Origin: Roridomyces roridus
Taxonomy: Eukaryota > Basidiomycota > Agaricomycetes > Agaricales > Mycenaceae
DNA length: 64,000 bases
Direction of reading: 5' to 3'
Assembly (NCBI GenBank): GCA_029378245.1
Contig: JARKIF010000007.1
Location: forward strand, 1,984,001 to 2,048,000
The translations under genes and the position numbers were made by a program. Below are positions 1 through 10,645 of this stretch, piece after piece (positions within the stretch are counted from its first letter, which is position 1; each line of letters opens with the position of its first letter). Under the pieces are notes generated by a model. The model was not told the origin of the DNA and did no database searches. It saw nothing but the letters and a program-made list of their open reading frames with translations.

Positions 1-761
1 CTCCGTCACATCATCCGCGATTTTGACGACAATATTAATCTTCTCCAGGAGAGGCTCCCACGTATCCTGCACGCTGAGAACATTCTGAATTACAGAGTCA
101 GCCGCGGTTGCAAAATTCGCGACATCCGTGATCTGGTTTACGAGAGCAGGTTGCTTATAAAGAGCAGCCGCTCGTTTCGCCAATCGAACGCTAATGGCCA
201 TCTTGGTGTTGTCGGGAGAATCTTGAAGCTTCAACGCCAACTCGATGCGCGGTGCAGGGCGATCGGCGCGCGTCGGCGACTCACCGCCACCAAGTGTGAA
301 TGTCATGCCTTCCGAATGGTCAGCGAAAATGCGGTAGATGGGCGACTGAGCCACGTACGTGAATCATCCCCGACCGACGCCAATGCACTGACGATATTCT
401 GTTCAAAGACCCCAACGACCGCAGGTTTGTGAGCCAAGCGCTTCTCAAACACGGAAATCCGCAGATTCGAGGTGTAAGTTGTCGCGCTGGGAAAACGTTC
501 GGCGTATGTATCAATGAGAAATCAACATACAATGAGTGCAATTCGTTCCATGCTGAGTTCTTGTCGATTTTCTTCGTCTTTTTGGGAACACCATCCACCG
601 TGACCTCCACCCAGAACCTATTACGGTGTTCCGCTGTGAGATCGAAGCATCGGAGGACTAAGGACCGTAAATCAATAAAATTTCCAGTGAAGGTGGCGCA
701 ACAAACCAGTTACATCGAGCAGGCCTCGCGTGCTGGTCTCATTGGTGTCAGTCGTCGACAT
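1..761 (-). CDS. C2-domain protein of the NACHT-associated type, 5' part only
   Basis: The minus strand reads an N-terminal C2-like domain: FWVEVTVDGVPKKTKK near 570-620, then after an intron (about 493-538) a stretch containing TSNLRISVFEKR and VVGVFEQN, then after a second intron a helical stretch with RLAKRAAALYKQPALVNQ and a segment ending in KIADDVTE at the window edge. In agaricomycetes this C2-plus-helical leader normally precedes a NACHT NTPase domain in large NLR-like proteins; the NACHT part would lie beyond position 1, so that is inference. The start is not settled: an ATG at 761 opens a short exon, but I could not join it in frame to the C2 exon, which reaches to about 660. A stand-alone C2 protein is possible. 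Confidence 0.55.
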
Positions 762-1423
762 TGTATGGAGGCGCTGGGTGTGTGGGATGAGAGAGAGAGT
801 CAAGAAGCGAGTCTCAGCTTTGGATCAGAACACGCGGATGCAGCAAGGCTGAGAAGTCGATGTGGTGCTAATAACAGACCGAACAACGGAATAAGCCCCG
901 TGACAGGAGGAGACCATTGGAACAGAGTGGGATTGTGGGGCGGCTTCTGTGTGGCGTTGACTTTGTGGTGAAGCCTGGAGCACCAAATTCCCGCGCCCTC
1001 GATTTCTGTGAATATTTCCCAGGTAGAGCCTTCGGTGGTTGACACCGCCTTAAAGGTCGAGTGGAGTAGCACCACGGAACCTCGTGTCGAACGTGCGGCA
1101 TGGAGAGAGCGAAGGCAGAAGGTGGCTGACAGCTGACAGGTTGCACTGAACGGTCCGAAGTGGGCGTTCTTGCTTCGGGTGTCGGGCATTTTGTTATCCT
1201 TGTTAGGACCCGGCGGTGGACACCAAGGGAGTGCAGAGAAGTTGCGGAGAAGCATGGAAGTCTTGAACAAGATGTGATGAACGCCCACTGATCCGAGCCC
1301 ATTGATTCCGACTCCTTCATAAACACCGTACTTTTCGGGAAATACACCAACGAGATCGTTGTCTAGGAGGATTACTTACTCAGCGATTAGCATAAATTCT
1401 CCCAGTTGACAAGTCGCCATACA
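762..1423. other. Intergenic stretch without a supportable gene
   Basis: Both minus-strand frames stay open for about 160 codons here, but neither shows a recognisable motif, a good start or a plausible intron pattern. The segment probably holds the promoters of the flanking divergent genes. A run matching 'tgagagagagagtc' near 785-802 is the only simple repeat I noticed. Confidence 0.4.
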
Positions 1424-2517
1424 ATGGCGATCACACAGGACTCTTCTGCCCCGCTCGTTGTTGTCGTCGGTGCGACAGGAAATCAAGGAGGAAGTGTCGT
1501 CAAAGCCCTAGTCGGATCCGACAAGGCATACCGCGTGCGCGCGTTGACGCGAGACCCAAGCAAACCCGCCGCGCAGGCGATGGCTGCGCTAGGCGTGGAA
1601 GTGGTGCAAGCAAATCTGGTCGTGGAGAATCGGACTGGGGTTTCCAGGTTTTTGAAGGGGTGGACTATGCTTTTGTGAGTTCTTCTTTTCCCCTGTCACT
1701 GTTTCTGAAGCGAGGACAGTTGGTCACCAATTTCTTCGAACACCTCGACGCTGCTCGCGAACTGGCCGAAGGTAAACTCTTCATCGACGCCGCCAAGGCT
1801 GCCGGTGCACGAGGCATTGTCTGGTCGGGCTACGCCTCCCCTACCAAGGTCAGCAACGGCAAGTATCCCAACATAGTCCACTGGGAGAGCAAAGCGGCCG
1901 TCACACAATATGGGCGCGAGTCGGGGGTGCCGTTTGTGGATGTGCAATGCGGGTCGTATGGGAGCAACTTTGTCCAGCCGCCGTTCGCGCCGGTGAAAGA
2001 GGAAGGGAACGTCTATGTGCTCAAATGGCCTGTCGGCAAGGAGACGCCGGTCGCGTTCATCGACGTTGGCTCGTCGGACTATGGGCTGTTTGTGCGGCAT
2101 GTGCTTGAGATGGAGAGGTTCCCGGATGGAGAAGAGTTCGTCGCCAACGCGGAAGTCATCACTGTGACTGAGATGGCGGAGCAGTGGTCGAAAGGTCATT
2201 TCGTCTTCAGTTTGATCCAGGCGTCGCTAATAGTTCGCAACAGGCACGGGCAAGTCCATCACCCTTAAGCCCATCTCGGTCGAGGCTTTCAAGCAGGGTT
2301 TGGAACCCCTCAAGCTGCCTCCGCTGTTGATGGCCCTTTTCCCTGAGGTCTTCCAGTACTGATCTGAGTTTGGGCGTGAGTTCAGTCGTCTTCCTGCTTT
2401 CTACGCTGACAGACAAATCGTCTAGTCCCTTCGGGACCTATCCCACCCGGTGTGGGACCACTGCGGAAGTGGGCTGATTTTGTGAAGGATGAGGATTGGA
2501 GCAAGATTTTGGCTTGA
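1424..2517 (+). pseudogene. NmrA-like NAD(P)-binding family protein, probably broken
   Basis: The start ATG at 1424 gives an N-terminal Rossmann segment VVVVGATGNQGGSVVKAL, the GxxGxxG dinucleotide-binding motif of NmrA-like/isoflavone-reductase-like proteins. Later parts (VTNFFEHLDAARELAEG, IVWSGYASPTKVSNG, FIDVGSSDYG) match the same family. Introns are at 1675-1719, 2195-2243 and about 2389-2434. Two defects are visible. Around 1641-1648 the frame must move by one base to go from NRTGV into VFEGVDYAF, unless a 29-nt intron (1619-1647) is real. At 2360-2362 an in-frame TGA stands where the family would continue, and the sequence after it still reads SEFG, an intron, then a normal C-terminus ending WSKILA before TGA at 2515. 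This looks like a recently damaged gene. If the TGA is the true end, the protein loses about 40 residues. Confidence 0.7.
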
Positions 2518-3244
2518 CCACTGTAGCGTCGTTTGTATGGTGGTGGACGAAACTTCATGTCACGTCACAATTTTGGGAATTTTGAGCTCGGATCTCGCCC
2601 GGCAGCCCCCAATACCCCAAGAGTGGACGAAATCCGAAAGTTTGGGCCGTGGGAAAATCCCATCAATTGATGGCCAAATTGGCCTCGGTCGAACAACTTT
2701 GGTGAGCGCTTTTTCGATGTTTGAGCGCCTGTGGGTGAAGAGTTGTGGTGGAAAACACTGTATTCACTCTTGCCAATGCTTCTCCCCTCCATTTATTGGT
2801 GTTCAGTCACTTCCCTCACTCCCTTTTGGGGAAGTCCTTCCATTTTAGGACGTGATTGATGGCAACAATGATCAAATGATGGCCAAATTAACCCCAGAAT
2901 TTTCAAATTTTGGATTTTCACTATTCTGCTCCATGGAATGTCAAGACTCATTGAAAACAATGCTAATTATGCAGTTTCGGGGTATCTGAGGGTTTGTGCC
3001 AAGAGTTATTGGCTGTTCAAGATCAGTGATGCAGAGTTGTCACAAAGTGACGTCCACCACCATACTCAGAAGCCCAGTCAGATCATAGATGGCCGTAGAC
3101 GGAGAGAGAGAAATATCCGCTGATGACATCACTGATCTCGGAGTCGGTTCTACTATAGCCGGTCCGGATCGGGTGCAAGTCATTACCGACGTTCCCCACA
3201 TTTCTCGCTTACCGTCTACTCTCAACTTGCTCTCTACTCTCATC
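2518..3244. other. Intergenic stretch, no gene seen
   Basis: Only short shadow frames occur. The sequence is AT-richer than its neighbours and contains repeated 'gatggccaaatt' words near 2667 and 2879, without a clear repeat structure. The last 150 bases before 3245 are pyrimidine-rich, as expected for the promoter/leader of the downstream gene. Confidence 0.4.
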
Positions 3245-4754
3245 ATGCCCTCCTCCCCGCCAGTATTCCAGACGCCTCTCACCAAGCTCTTCTCCATCAA
3301 CCACCCAGTCATGCTCGCTGGGATGAACATTGCCGCTGGTACGTAGTTCTTCCTCGACTCCGAGGCTCCAGTGCTCACTGCGTTCCAAAGGCCCAAAGTA
3401 AACTCGACTTTTCTATCCTCGACTCATACTGATGCGGAACTTTGTAGGCTGGCTGCTGCGGTCACAAACTCTGGTGCGTCTCCTCCACTTTGCATTCACC
3501 TCCATCTAAGAAATGCTTCAGGTGGCATCGGTGTCATTGGTGGCCTTCGTCAAAGCCCCAAATTCCTCAAAGGCACCATTGAGGAGATCAAGAGCCACCT
3601 CGAGGACAAGAATGCGCCCTTTGGTGTCGACTTGCTCATCCCACAAATCGGTGGCAACGCGCGTACGACGAACAGAGGTGCGCCGCCCGCGTTATGTTCC
3701 GTCTACCGTTCCTCATACAGCACCAAGACTACACCGGCGGCCAACTGGCCGAGCTCATCGACGTCATCATTGAAGGTGTGTCGCGAGAGTGTGTTACTTG
3801 CGGGTGTGCACTAACTGTGAATAGGAAAGGCATCGTTGTTCGTCTGCGCCGTGGGCATTCCACCGAAATGGGCCGTGGAAAAGCTGCATGCTGCTGGAAT
3901 TGCTGTCATGAAGTGAGTTGCCAGTTCAAATACGCGTCGATTGTCCGTTAACCGCTTGAAGCATGATCGGTCATCCCAAGCACGTAGCCAAAGCACTCGC
4001 TCAAGGTATGTTACTTTATCCCCATTGCTCTTGACATGAGCTGTATCTATCCAGGCGTCGACATCATCTGCGCCCAAGGCGGTGAGGGCGGAGGACACAC
4101 TGGTGAGACACCCTTCTCCGTCCTCATTCCCGCGGTGGTGGATCTATGCAAGGACGCAAAGAGCCCGCTCACTGGTGAACCTATCATCGTCGTCGCTGCG
4201 GGTGCAGTTGCAGATGGTCGAGGACTCGCTGCGGCGCTTGCGTACGGTGCCTCGGGCGTTTGGGTCGGCACCCGGTTCGTCGCGAGCGAAGAGGCGGGTG
4301 CGAACAAGACGCACAAGCAGATGGTGTTGAGTGCGGGGTACGATGACGTCTCTAGGACGTTGGTTTATAGTGGGAGGCCGATGAATGTGCGGAGGACAGA
4401 TTATGTTGCAGAGTGGGAGACGAAGCGCAAGGCTGAGCAGGAGGAGATACTCAAGAAGGGTAATGTGCCGCATGAGGTGGAGCTGGCCAGCAACCCGCAG
4501 AGGTCGATCGAGGGAATGTCTTGTGCGTTTTTCTGCTTCCTCGGTGAGCGACGCTGACACGATATTTAGGGCTCATGGGCAAAGTCGCGGGGAGGATCAA
4601 TGATATCAAGCCTGCGAAGGAAATGTGCGTTTTTCTTTTCTCATTTCGGTTTGTATTTGTACTGAACAATTGGGATTTTAGTGTGGATGAATTGGTGAGC
4701 GGTGCTCAGAAGAGTTTGAGTCAGGCGTCGGCGTTGGCGAAGGCGCGGCTTTGA
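3245..4754 (+). CDS. Nitronate monooxygenase (2-nitropropane dioxygenase family)
   Basis: A flavin (FMN) enzyme that oxidises alkyl nitronates such as propionate 3-nitronate to aldehyde/oxo acid and nitrite. The start ATG at 3245 gives a protein beginning PSSPPVFQTPLTKLFSINHP followed by VMLAGMNIAAG. Exons then carry GGIGVIGGLRQSPKF, FGVDLLIPQIGGNARTTN, LFVCAVGIPPKWAVEKLH, IGHPKHVAKALAQGVD, the glycine-rich QGGEGGGHTGE loop, VVAAGAVADGRGLAAALAYG and GVWVGTRFVASEEA, in the order of the TIM-barrel family. About eight introns of 45-110 nt interrupt it; the C-terminal exons are very small. The CDS ends at TGA 4752-4754. I see no break. The neighbouring genes do not suggest a pathway. Confidence 0.88.
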
Positions 4755-4928
4755 ACCTGTATGTATGTCGTATCAGGGTCGACGTCCGGGTTATAAGCGC
4801 TAAGCGCTTAATGGGAAGTCGCTTAATGAGAAGTTCAAATCATGGAATGTGGATTGAAATTGCTCTATTTCACATAATTCTCTTGTACCACGGTGTAGCC
4901 AGATTGAATTCTATGCGTTTAGGTTAAT

Positions 4929-6118
4929 TCAAGGCAGTGGCACGAGGAACACAAACTCACCATGCTTGACGCTGATTCTTGGGTCGAGACCCGGCGCGTA
5001 CGGTTCCACGCTCGCCCTCAACTCGGCTCCATCCGTCTTCCGTTCTGAATGCAATTTCAACTGTACTGTCTTGAGGTTCGGGAAGTACTCGTGGATATTG
5101 GATAATTCCGCATCCAGAAGATGCAGCCCTTCCTGAGGGACGAGAAACTCTTCGAATCGAATAGCGGAGATCCGATTCCGCACTTCTGGTGGGGCTTCGT
5201 GGCATAATTGCGTAAAGTCGTCGTGAAAACGGTGTGGACCGTCCCACAGGTGTTCGAGGTGGAGTTGGGTTACTGAGCGGAAGCGGCAGATATCTGTGAT
5301 GACCCCAGAGATGAAAGTGATCTAAGGATGTCGCGATTCAATAATACCATGCCGGTCTCACGGAAAGCACTCACATTTAGGCCGAATAATTCAATCGAGT
5401 CAAGGCATTCTGCGGGTAGAGAATCGCCAAGGGGTACAAACCCCAGTCTGATAGCTTTCAGACCGCGGACGTCGAAAGGACATTTGGCGTGCTGTAGCCA
5501 TGCCGCGTCAGACGGGCCCTCGGTAGAGAGGGTTTCCAGCTTGATGCGTCCATGCGTCCCATCTCGTGCGAGTTCGCACAACGGCTCCGAACTGGCGAGG
5601 CCCAATCTCAAATGCTTGATCGTGGGACAACATACCTCCCACATATTCAAGAATTCGTCCGTCCATCGAGCAAAATGGCAATGGAAGGTGAGCGAAGTCA
5701 GTGAGGGGGTTTCGAGCAAGTGTTGGATGGCGTGGGTTTGTGGTGTAGATAAGAGATGGTCGTCGCCGTCGATCCGAAGAGTCGTTAAATTGGTGAACGG
5801 GAGACTAGCCAGTCTCGTGAGATATCCGGCCAGCGATTCGAGTGTGCCGAAATAAAATATAGTGAGTTCGGTTGCGAACGCCACCAGATGAGGAGAGCTC
5901 TCTAGTATATCCAATTGGCGGCCAAGTTGGGCAGCATTGCTCCCGCTCGATGATGGATAAAAGGTGATGGTTGAGAAGATTCGGGATTGAGACGGGTGCA
6001 GCCAGGAGCGGTGGACGAGCGCGCATGTTTGGAGATCTTTCTCAGAATCCACGAAGCTGAGGGTGTAGTCTAAGAGCTCCGGAACGACGAGGGGACTCCT
6101 TTGACCATCCGAGCGCAT
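4929..6118 (-). CDS. F-box-like / leucine-rich protein (family member 1)
   Basis: First of six related genes or relics in this window. The N-terminus from ATG 6118 reads VPELLDYTLSFVDSEKDL then QTCALVHRSWLHPSQSRIF, an F-box-like helix pair that in this family would contact Skp1 of an SCF ubiquitin ligase; the rest has degenerate leucine-rich segments (LTTLRIDGDDHLL, SLTSLTFHCHF, IKHLRLGL). One intron (5322-5374) separates exon 1 (5375-6118) from exon 2 (4929-5321), which ends HGEFVFLVPLP before the stop. The protein is about 378 residues and has no frame break. It lacks the small third exon found in copies A to C. Function and substrate are unknown. Confidence 0.75.
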
Positions 6119-6659
6119 CCCGAGTTATCGACTACTGAAGGCCAATTGAGCCAAAATTGAGCACCGTCCCTTGCTGGAGAAGAATGAGCGAGCGACTTAC
6201 AGTGTGGCGGCGAGCAAGCAGTGAGTCACTCACGCTGTCAGTGTCAAATCGGTGTGTTAACCGGCCCTTAGGCACAATCAGCCTTACGAAACCATCCATT
6301 GCCTGCTCAACCTTGGTTCAACCAGGTATGGTTCAACCCGCCGGCCAGTGAATGGCAAAAAGACGTCCAATTAGAGGACGGCATTCCATTCCGCCCAAAT
6401 TCAACCGGTATAATTACCAGGGCGTTTCAAATTCATCATATTCACAACCTTCAAAACCTGCATCACCAGTGAATTTTGACTCTTGTTTCAATTGACCACA
6501 ACGCAAAGAACGCAACCAGAACGGAGGAAGCTAAATTTCACAGTAATGCCAGGTTTAATTCTCTACGCTCGGGTCAAAATGTTACAAGACTACCTGTACG
6601 CCACTTGAGAAAATGGAAACTTGAAGAGCGCCAATTTTGCGGCAAGTACCGCATTCCAC
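6119..6659. repeat. 3' flank shared with F-box copy B (6,340-6,659 and 9,690-9,935)
   Basis: From 'ccggccagtgaatggcaaaa' near 6340 to the stop codon of copy A, the sequence matches 9690-9935 downstream of copy B almost base for base in blocks, including 'accagggcgttt' and 'ccttcaaaacctgcatca'. It therefore belongs to the duplicated F-box unit and shows that A and B arose by duplication of gene plus 3' flank. No separate gene is seen between 6119 and 6340. Confidence 0.7.
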
Positions 6660-7922
6660 TCAGATTCTTTTGTACCATAATTCACCAAAATCGTCAAAGT
6701 CCCTGCCCGGGCCTGGGCGAGTCAGTTAGCTGCGAACGACAGACAGACAAGTCAACAATGTACGCACCGAAATTCACCGAAGCCGTCAGGCCTGCATCCG
6801 TTGTAAGGTTCATATTGGGCGGCGGTTCTATTCCCGGCCACATCCATTGAATATTAAAGTGCAGCACCTTCAAGTTTTGGAAACATCCATGGATGGGGGC
6901 AAACTGCGAATCCACCGTTTTCAAGTCGTTTAATTGCCCGACGAGTAGTTTGAGACTGAGGGAAGAGATACGATTTCGGACTTCTTGAGGGATTATACTT
7001 TTCAAAGCGGCATGCAATGATTCCCAGCTTGGGTTGCAGACGTGCTCGAGCTTGAGTTGACGAAGTCCGCGGAAGTCGGAGATGTGCACCTTGCTGACTA
7101 GTTGCATAATAACAGCCACCTTGGAAGAATCGTTAGTACCAGTCAACAAGAACTTGGGAAGGAGCTCACCCTCAGCGGAAGCGAAAGCATTTCAATCGTT
7201 TCAAGGGATTGCGAAAGGATATCGGTGAGGGGGTCTAGGGTTCCAAATCCTACTTGGAATGCCTTTAAACTCCGTATGTCGAACGGGCACTCAGGATCCC
7301 TGAGCCACGTCGGAGCAAAGGACTGCGAGAAGGCGAAAGACTCGAGCTGGATCCGCCTACTGTTCGATCCTGCCTGGAGGTCGCGCACAGGCTGCGGTGT
7401 ACCAAGTCTCGTTGCCGCATTTATATCCAACTTCAGATGCTTGATGTTGGCCGAACACCCTCCCCACATCTCCCGAAAATGTTCCAAACGATCAATAGGA
7501 TATTCAAGCGAAAGCGACACGAGAGAGGGAGTTTGGAGGAGGCTTCCTATGACTCCGGCCTCCGGAGCATGGGAGAGGGATGCATTGCCACAGATGCGAA
7601 GAGTGGTAAGACGAGCGAGGCGCAGATTGGCCAGGCGCTGAAGATATCTTAGTGAGTGACGATCTCCGTGGTGTTCGATTGTAAGCTGGGAGATTAGTCC
7701 CACATGGTGCTGTGAACCCTCCAATGTCGCCAAAAGACTCTCGAAAAGATCATGAGAGGCTCTAGGAGGGACCTCGATTGTTGAGAAGATGCGCGATTGC
7801 GACGGATGGACCCAGGAGCGGGCGACGAGCGCGCATGCCAGCAGATCCTTTTCAAGCTGGACGAGGCCCAGAGTGTGCCCTAAGAGCTCGGGGATTTGGA
7901 GGGGATTTTGTTGATAGCGCAT
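6660..7922 (-). CDS. F-box-like / leucine-rich protein, copy A
   Basis: Intact member of the local F-box family. Exon 1 (7170-7922) starts MRYQQNPLQIPELLGHTLG and continues ACALVARSWVHPSQSRIFST, the family F-box signature, followed by LRR-like segments (ARLTTLRICGNASL, LVSLSLEYPIDRLE, NIKHLKLDI, SQSLETIEMLSL). Exon 2 (6768-7119) carries FRGLRQLKLEHVCNPSWE and LKVLHFNIQWMWPG. Exon 3 (6660-6712) encodes only a short tail ending DFGELWYKRI. Introns are 7120-7169 and 6713-6767, both GT-AG and in phase. The protein is about 385 residues. It serves here as the reference against which relics B, C, D and E can be judged. Its cellular partner is presumably Skp1; the target is unknown. Confidence 0.8.
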
Positions 7923-8269
7923 TCTGAATGAGGGCAGTTTAGCAGACTTTCATGGCGGGCTCATGGTCACCAACCACTGGCAGAAGCGACGGCGGTTAAG
8001 CGAGGGTGCTGGCAGAGCTGTGCAGCGGATCAGGACGGATCAAAGATTCAACCCCTAAGTTTTCCCAAAGTATTCCTGTCCAGAACCACCAGCAAAAGCT
8101 GAGCTGCCCAAGTCTGTTCATAGACGCGGCTGTTCCAAATACTTGAAACCCCAAACACACGCAAGACAGACGCTTATCTACTCATCGGTCGCAATTCTAC
8201 AAGTATTCTACCGAGCGTCTCTCCAAACACGTCGTTTTTCGCGATCGATATCGTTTTTGAATCAAACCG

Positions 8270-9640
8270 TGGTCATTCAAATGGCGATGGAACTGTTCCC
8301 AGCCTGGCTCGCAGACGTGCCTGAGCAGCGAGCCTGAGCTGAGAAACTCCGCGGAAGAGGGAGATGGGGAGGTTGCTCATAGTGGCCCCTTGAAACAAAG
8401 TTTTGTTGGTGGTCAACAAGAACTTGCAGAAGTAACGTACCCTCTGATAACGCTGCCGCCGACTCAACACTCAAACACTACCCAAACAAAAGGGCAGTGG
8501 GATCGCGTTAGGTAGACGAAGTTGTTGTTGTGCGAGGGTGTCTTCTCAGTGACGGAACACTTTGAGTCTGACTGAGCGTTGAAACGGGAATTAAGCAGCG
8601 AGACGGTATAAAACCAAGCTCAAGCTGAACCAAGTTCAATTCGATAGGCCAAAACACAAACTCCAAATCAACCAACACAGCCAATCCGAACACAAGCTAA
8701 CGTTGCCAACCAACGATCACCAAGTTCAATCCCAAACCAAACCAAATCCAACAAAGTCCAAAGTCCAACCAAAAACCAATCCAACAAGCACAAGATCACA
8801 CAAATCACAAGGACAGAGTCCAAGGGCGAGAGGTTTAGACAGTAAATGCCAATGAAATGGAGCTTCGCACACAGCTAGGCCTACCAATACAGTGCGGTTC
8901 CATTCTACATTACTGAGCTTTATACATGCTGGGTGCAAACAAAGAACAAATAGGAACTATATAATCCCAACCAATAGGAACGATCCTTTCCCTAATCTCC
9001 CTGTAAATACCCTCTTGGCGCTGTCAATCACACTGGATTGATCCCATGTTGGCTTTATCACTCCGATCGCAAGCTGATTGTTCCACAATTGATCCACGTC
9101 CTCGGCATTCTCGGAGTCCACCACCCAGATCAGATCTCGGCAAGAGATCTGGAACTGATGGCCACTTTGATCCGAAGCTCGGCCCTCTGTGATTCCCTCA
9201 ATATTTGGTTTCGAGGCTGACACGAAAGTAAACTGGCTTGATTGCGGTACTTGGTTTTCTAGCATTCGACAACCTCCCCGAGAAGAACATCCAACTAGTT
9301 TCGCTGAAATGTTAGACCGGTTCCAGCCAACCGACGCCCCTTCCAAACGACGACTTCCAACCATGAGAACCCAAAGAATCGGCTTTATCGGATGTTCGGA
9401 TCAAATGCCCGGTCAAGTCTACACGAAGTTTGACCGAGGTCGAAATCCTATTCCGGCCGCTGTCCGCACTCTGGTCGGCAGCTCTGATAGCTCCAACCCT
9501 CTAGGATTGACAATAAGCCTGTTTCGGACTACGGTGTTTGGTATAGGCATCAAAATGCTGAATTATGTTGTTTTGGACACCGAAAAGTCCTGCGGCTTAT
9601 CACCTCGGTGAAAACGAGAGCATTTCGATAGTTTCAAGTG
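8270..9640 (-). pseudogene. F-box relic E, split by an insertion
   Basis: Two fragments of one F-box gene are visible on the minus strand. At 9607-9640 the end of exon 1 reads QSLETIEMLSFSPR as in copies A and C. At 8270-8444 the intron and start of exon 2 follow (donor-like gtacgt, then SNLPISLFRGVSQLRL). Between them lies a 1,158-bp insertion (8445-9602). The rest of exon 1 and the C-terminal exons are missing; next to 9640 the sequence runs directly into the 3' flank of copy B. It cannot make a product. Confidence 0.7.
8445..9602. mobile_element. Insertion with TG...CA ends (solo-LTR-like) in F-box relic E
   Basis: The segment starts TGATAA and ends TTATCA, so the outer 6 bp are inverted repeats with TG/CA termini. 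It is flanked on both sides by CCTC (8441-8444 and 9603-9606). Removing it with one CCTC gives GTACCCTCGGTGAAAAC, which is exactly the exon-intron junction expected from the related F-box copies. The inside has a TATAAAA at about 8608 and an A/C-rich tract (about 8620-8830) with almost no G on the plus strand. No transposase or polyprotein is seen. A solo LTR fits best; a small DNA transposon with a 4-bp target duplication is the alternative. Confidence 0.65.
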
Positions 9641-9935
9641 ATTGCGAACAGCCTTCCCACTGTCCACATCTGTAGGAAATGTTCTCGCCGGCCAATGAAT
9701 GGCAAAAAGGCGTCCAATTCGAGGACAGCACTCCATTCAACCCAAATCAACCGGTATACTTACCAGGGCGTTTAAAATTCATCATAGTCGCAACCTTCAA
9801 AACCTGCATCATCCAGTCAATTTTGATCAACGCAGCTCAAGAAAGACGAGTTTATGTTACAACACTAATACCTGTACGCCACTTGGGAATGAAAACTCGA
9901 AGAGCACCAATTCGGCGGCAAGTACCGCATTCCAC

Positions 9936-10639
9936 TCAGATTCTTTTGTACCATAGTCCATCAAAATCGGCAAAGTAAATGACCGGGCCTGGACGATCAA
10001 GTGGGTTAAGAAACGAACAAATCTGAGACCCGTGTCTGGGTGCACATGTACATGGCTTGTCAAGGTCCCGCCCGTGACACGGAAGTGCCTGGACTGAGGG
10101 AAGAAAGCCCCGCGAACCTGGATTCCGGACAGAAAACAAGTCTCACCAAATTTCACCGTAACTTTGAGGCCTGCATTCGTGGTAAGGCTTACATCTGGCT
10201 CTCGTTCCTGTCTCAACCATCCCCACGGAATATTCAAGTGCAGCACGTTCAAGTTGGGGAAATATTCATGGATGATTGGAAACTGTGCATCCAAAGTTTT
10301 CAAGTCGTCCAATCGACGGATGCGGAGTTTGAAGCTGAGGGAAGAGATGTGTTCCCGGACTTGTTGGGGAATTCCGCATTGCAAATCGCGATGGAATTGT
10401 TCCCAGCTCAAGTGGCAGGCGTGGGCGAGCTTGAGCTGAGTGATTCCATGGAAAAGGGACACTGGGACGTCGCTGATACTCTTCATCTTAAAAAGGATAT
10501 GTGCTGGGCGGTCAACAGGAATTTGAAGGAACGCACGTTTAGCGAAAGCTCGAACACTCCCCCTCAGTATTACAATTCGAAATATCTGATTCGATTCTCT
10601 GATTCGATTTTCAGACTGGAGAACTTCGGGACTGAACAC
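9936..10639 (-). pseudogene. F-box copy B, 5'-truncated
   Basis: Only exon 2 and exon 3 of an F-box family gene remain. Exon 2 contains VSLFHGITQLKLAHACHLSW, LDDLKTLDAQFPIIHEYFP and NVLHLNIPWGW; after an intron with GTGAGA donor, exon 3 ends DFDGLWYKRI at stop 9936-9938. Upstream, only the last few codons of exon 1 and its intron are detectable, near 10,530-10,560; the F-box itself is gone. An in-frame start at 10639 exists but reads non-family sequence. The truncation point lies next to the 3' end of the alpha/beta hydrolase gene. Confidence 0.65.
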
Positions 10640-10645
10640 ACTCCT

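Noticed and set aside
8957..9364. 135-codon minus frame as a host gene
   Set aside because: It lies wholly inside the 1.16-kb insertion with its own target duplication; no recognisable domain.
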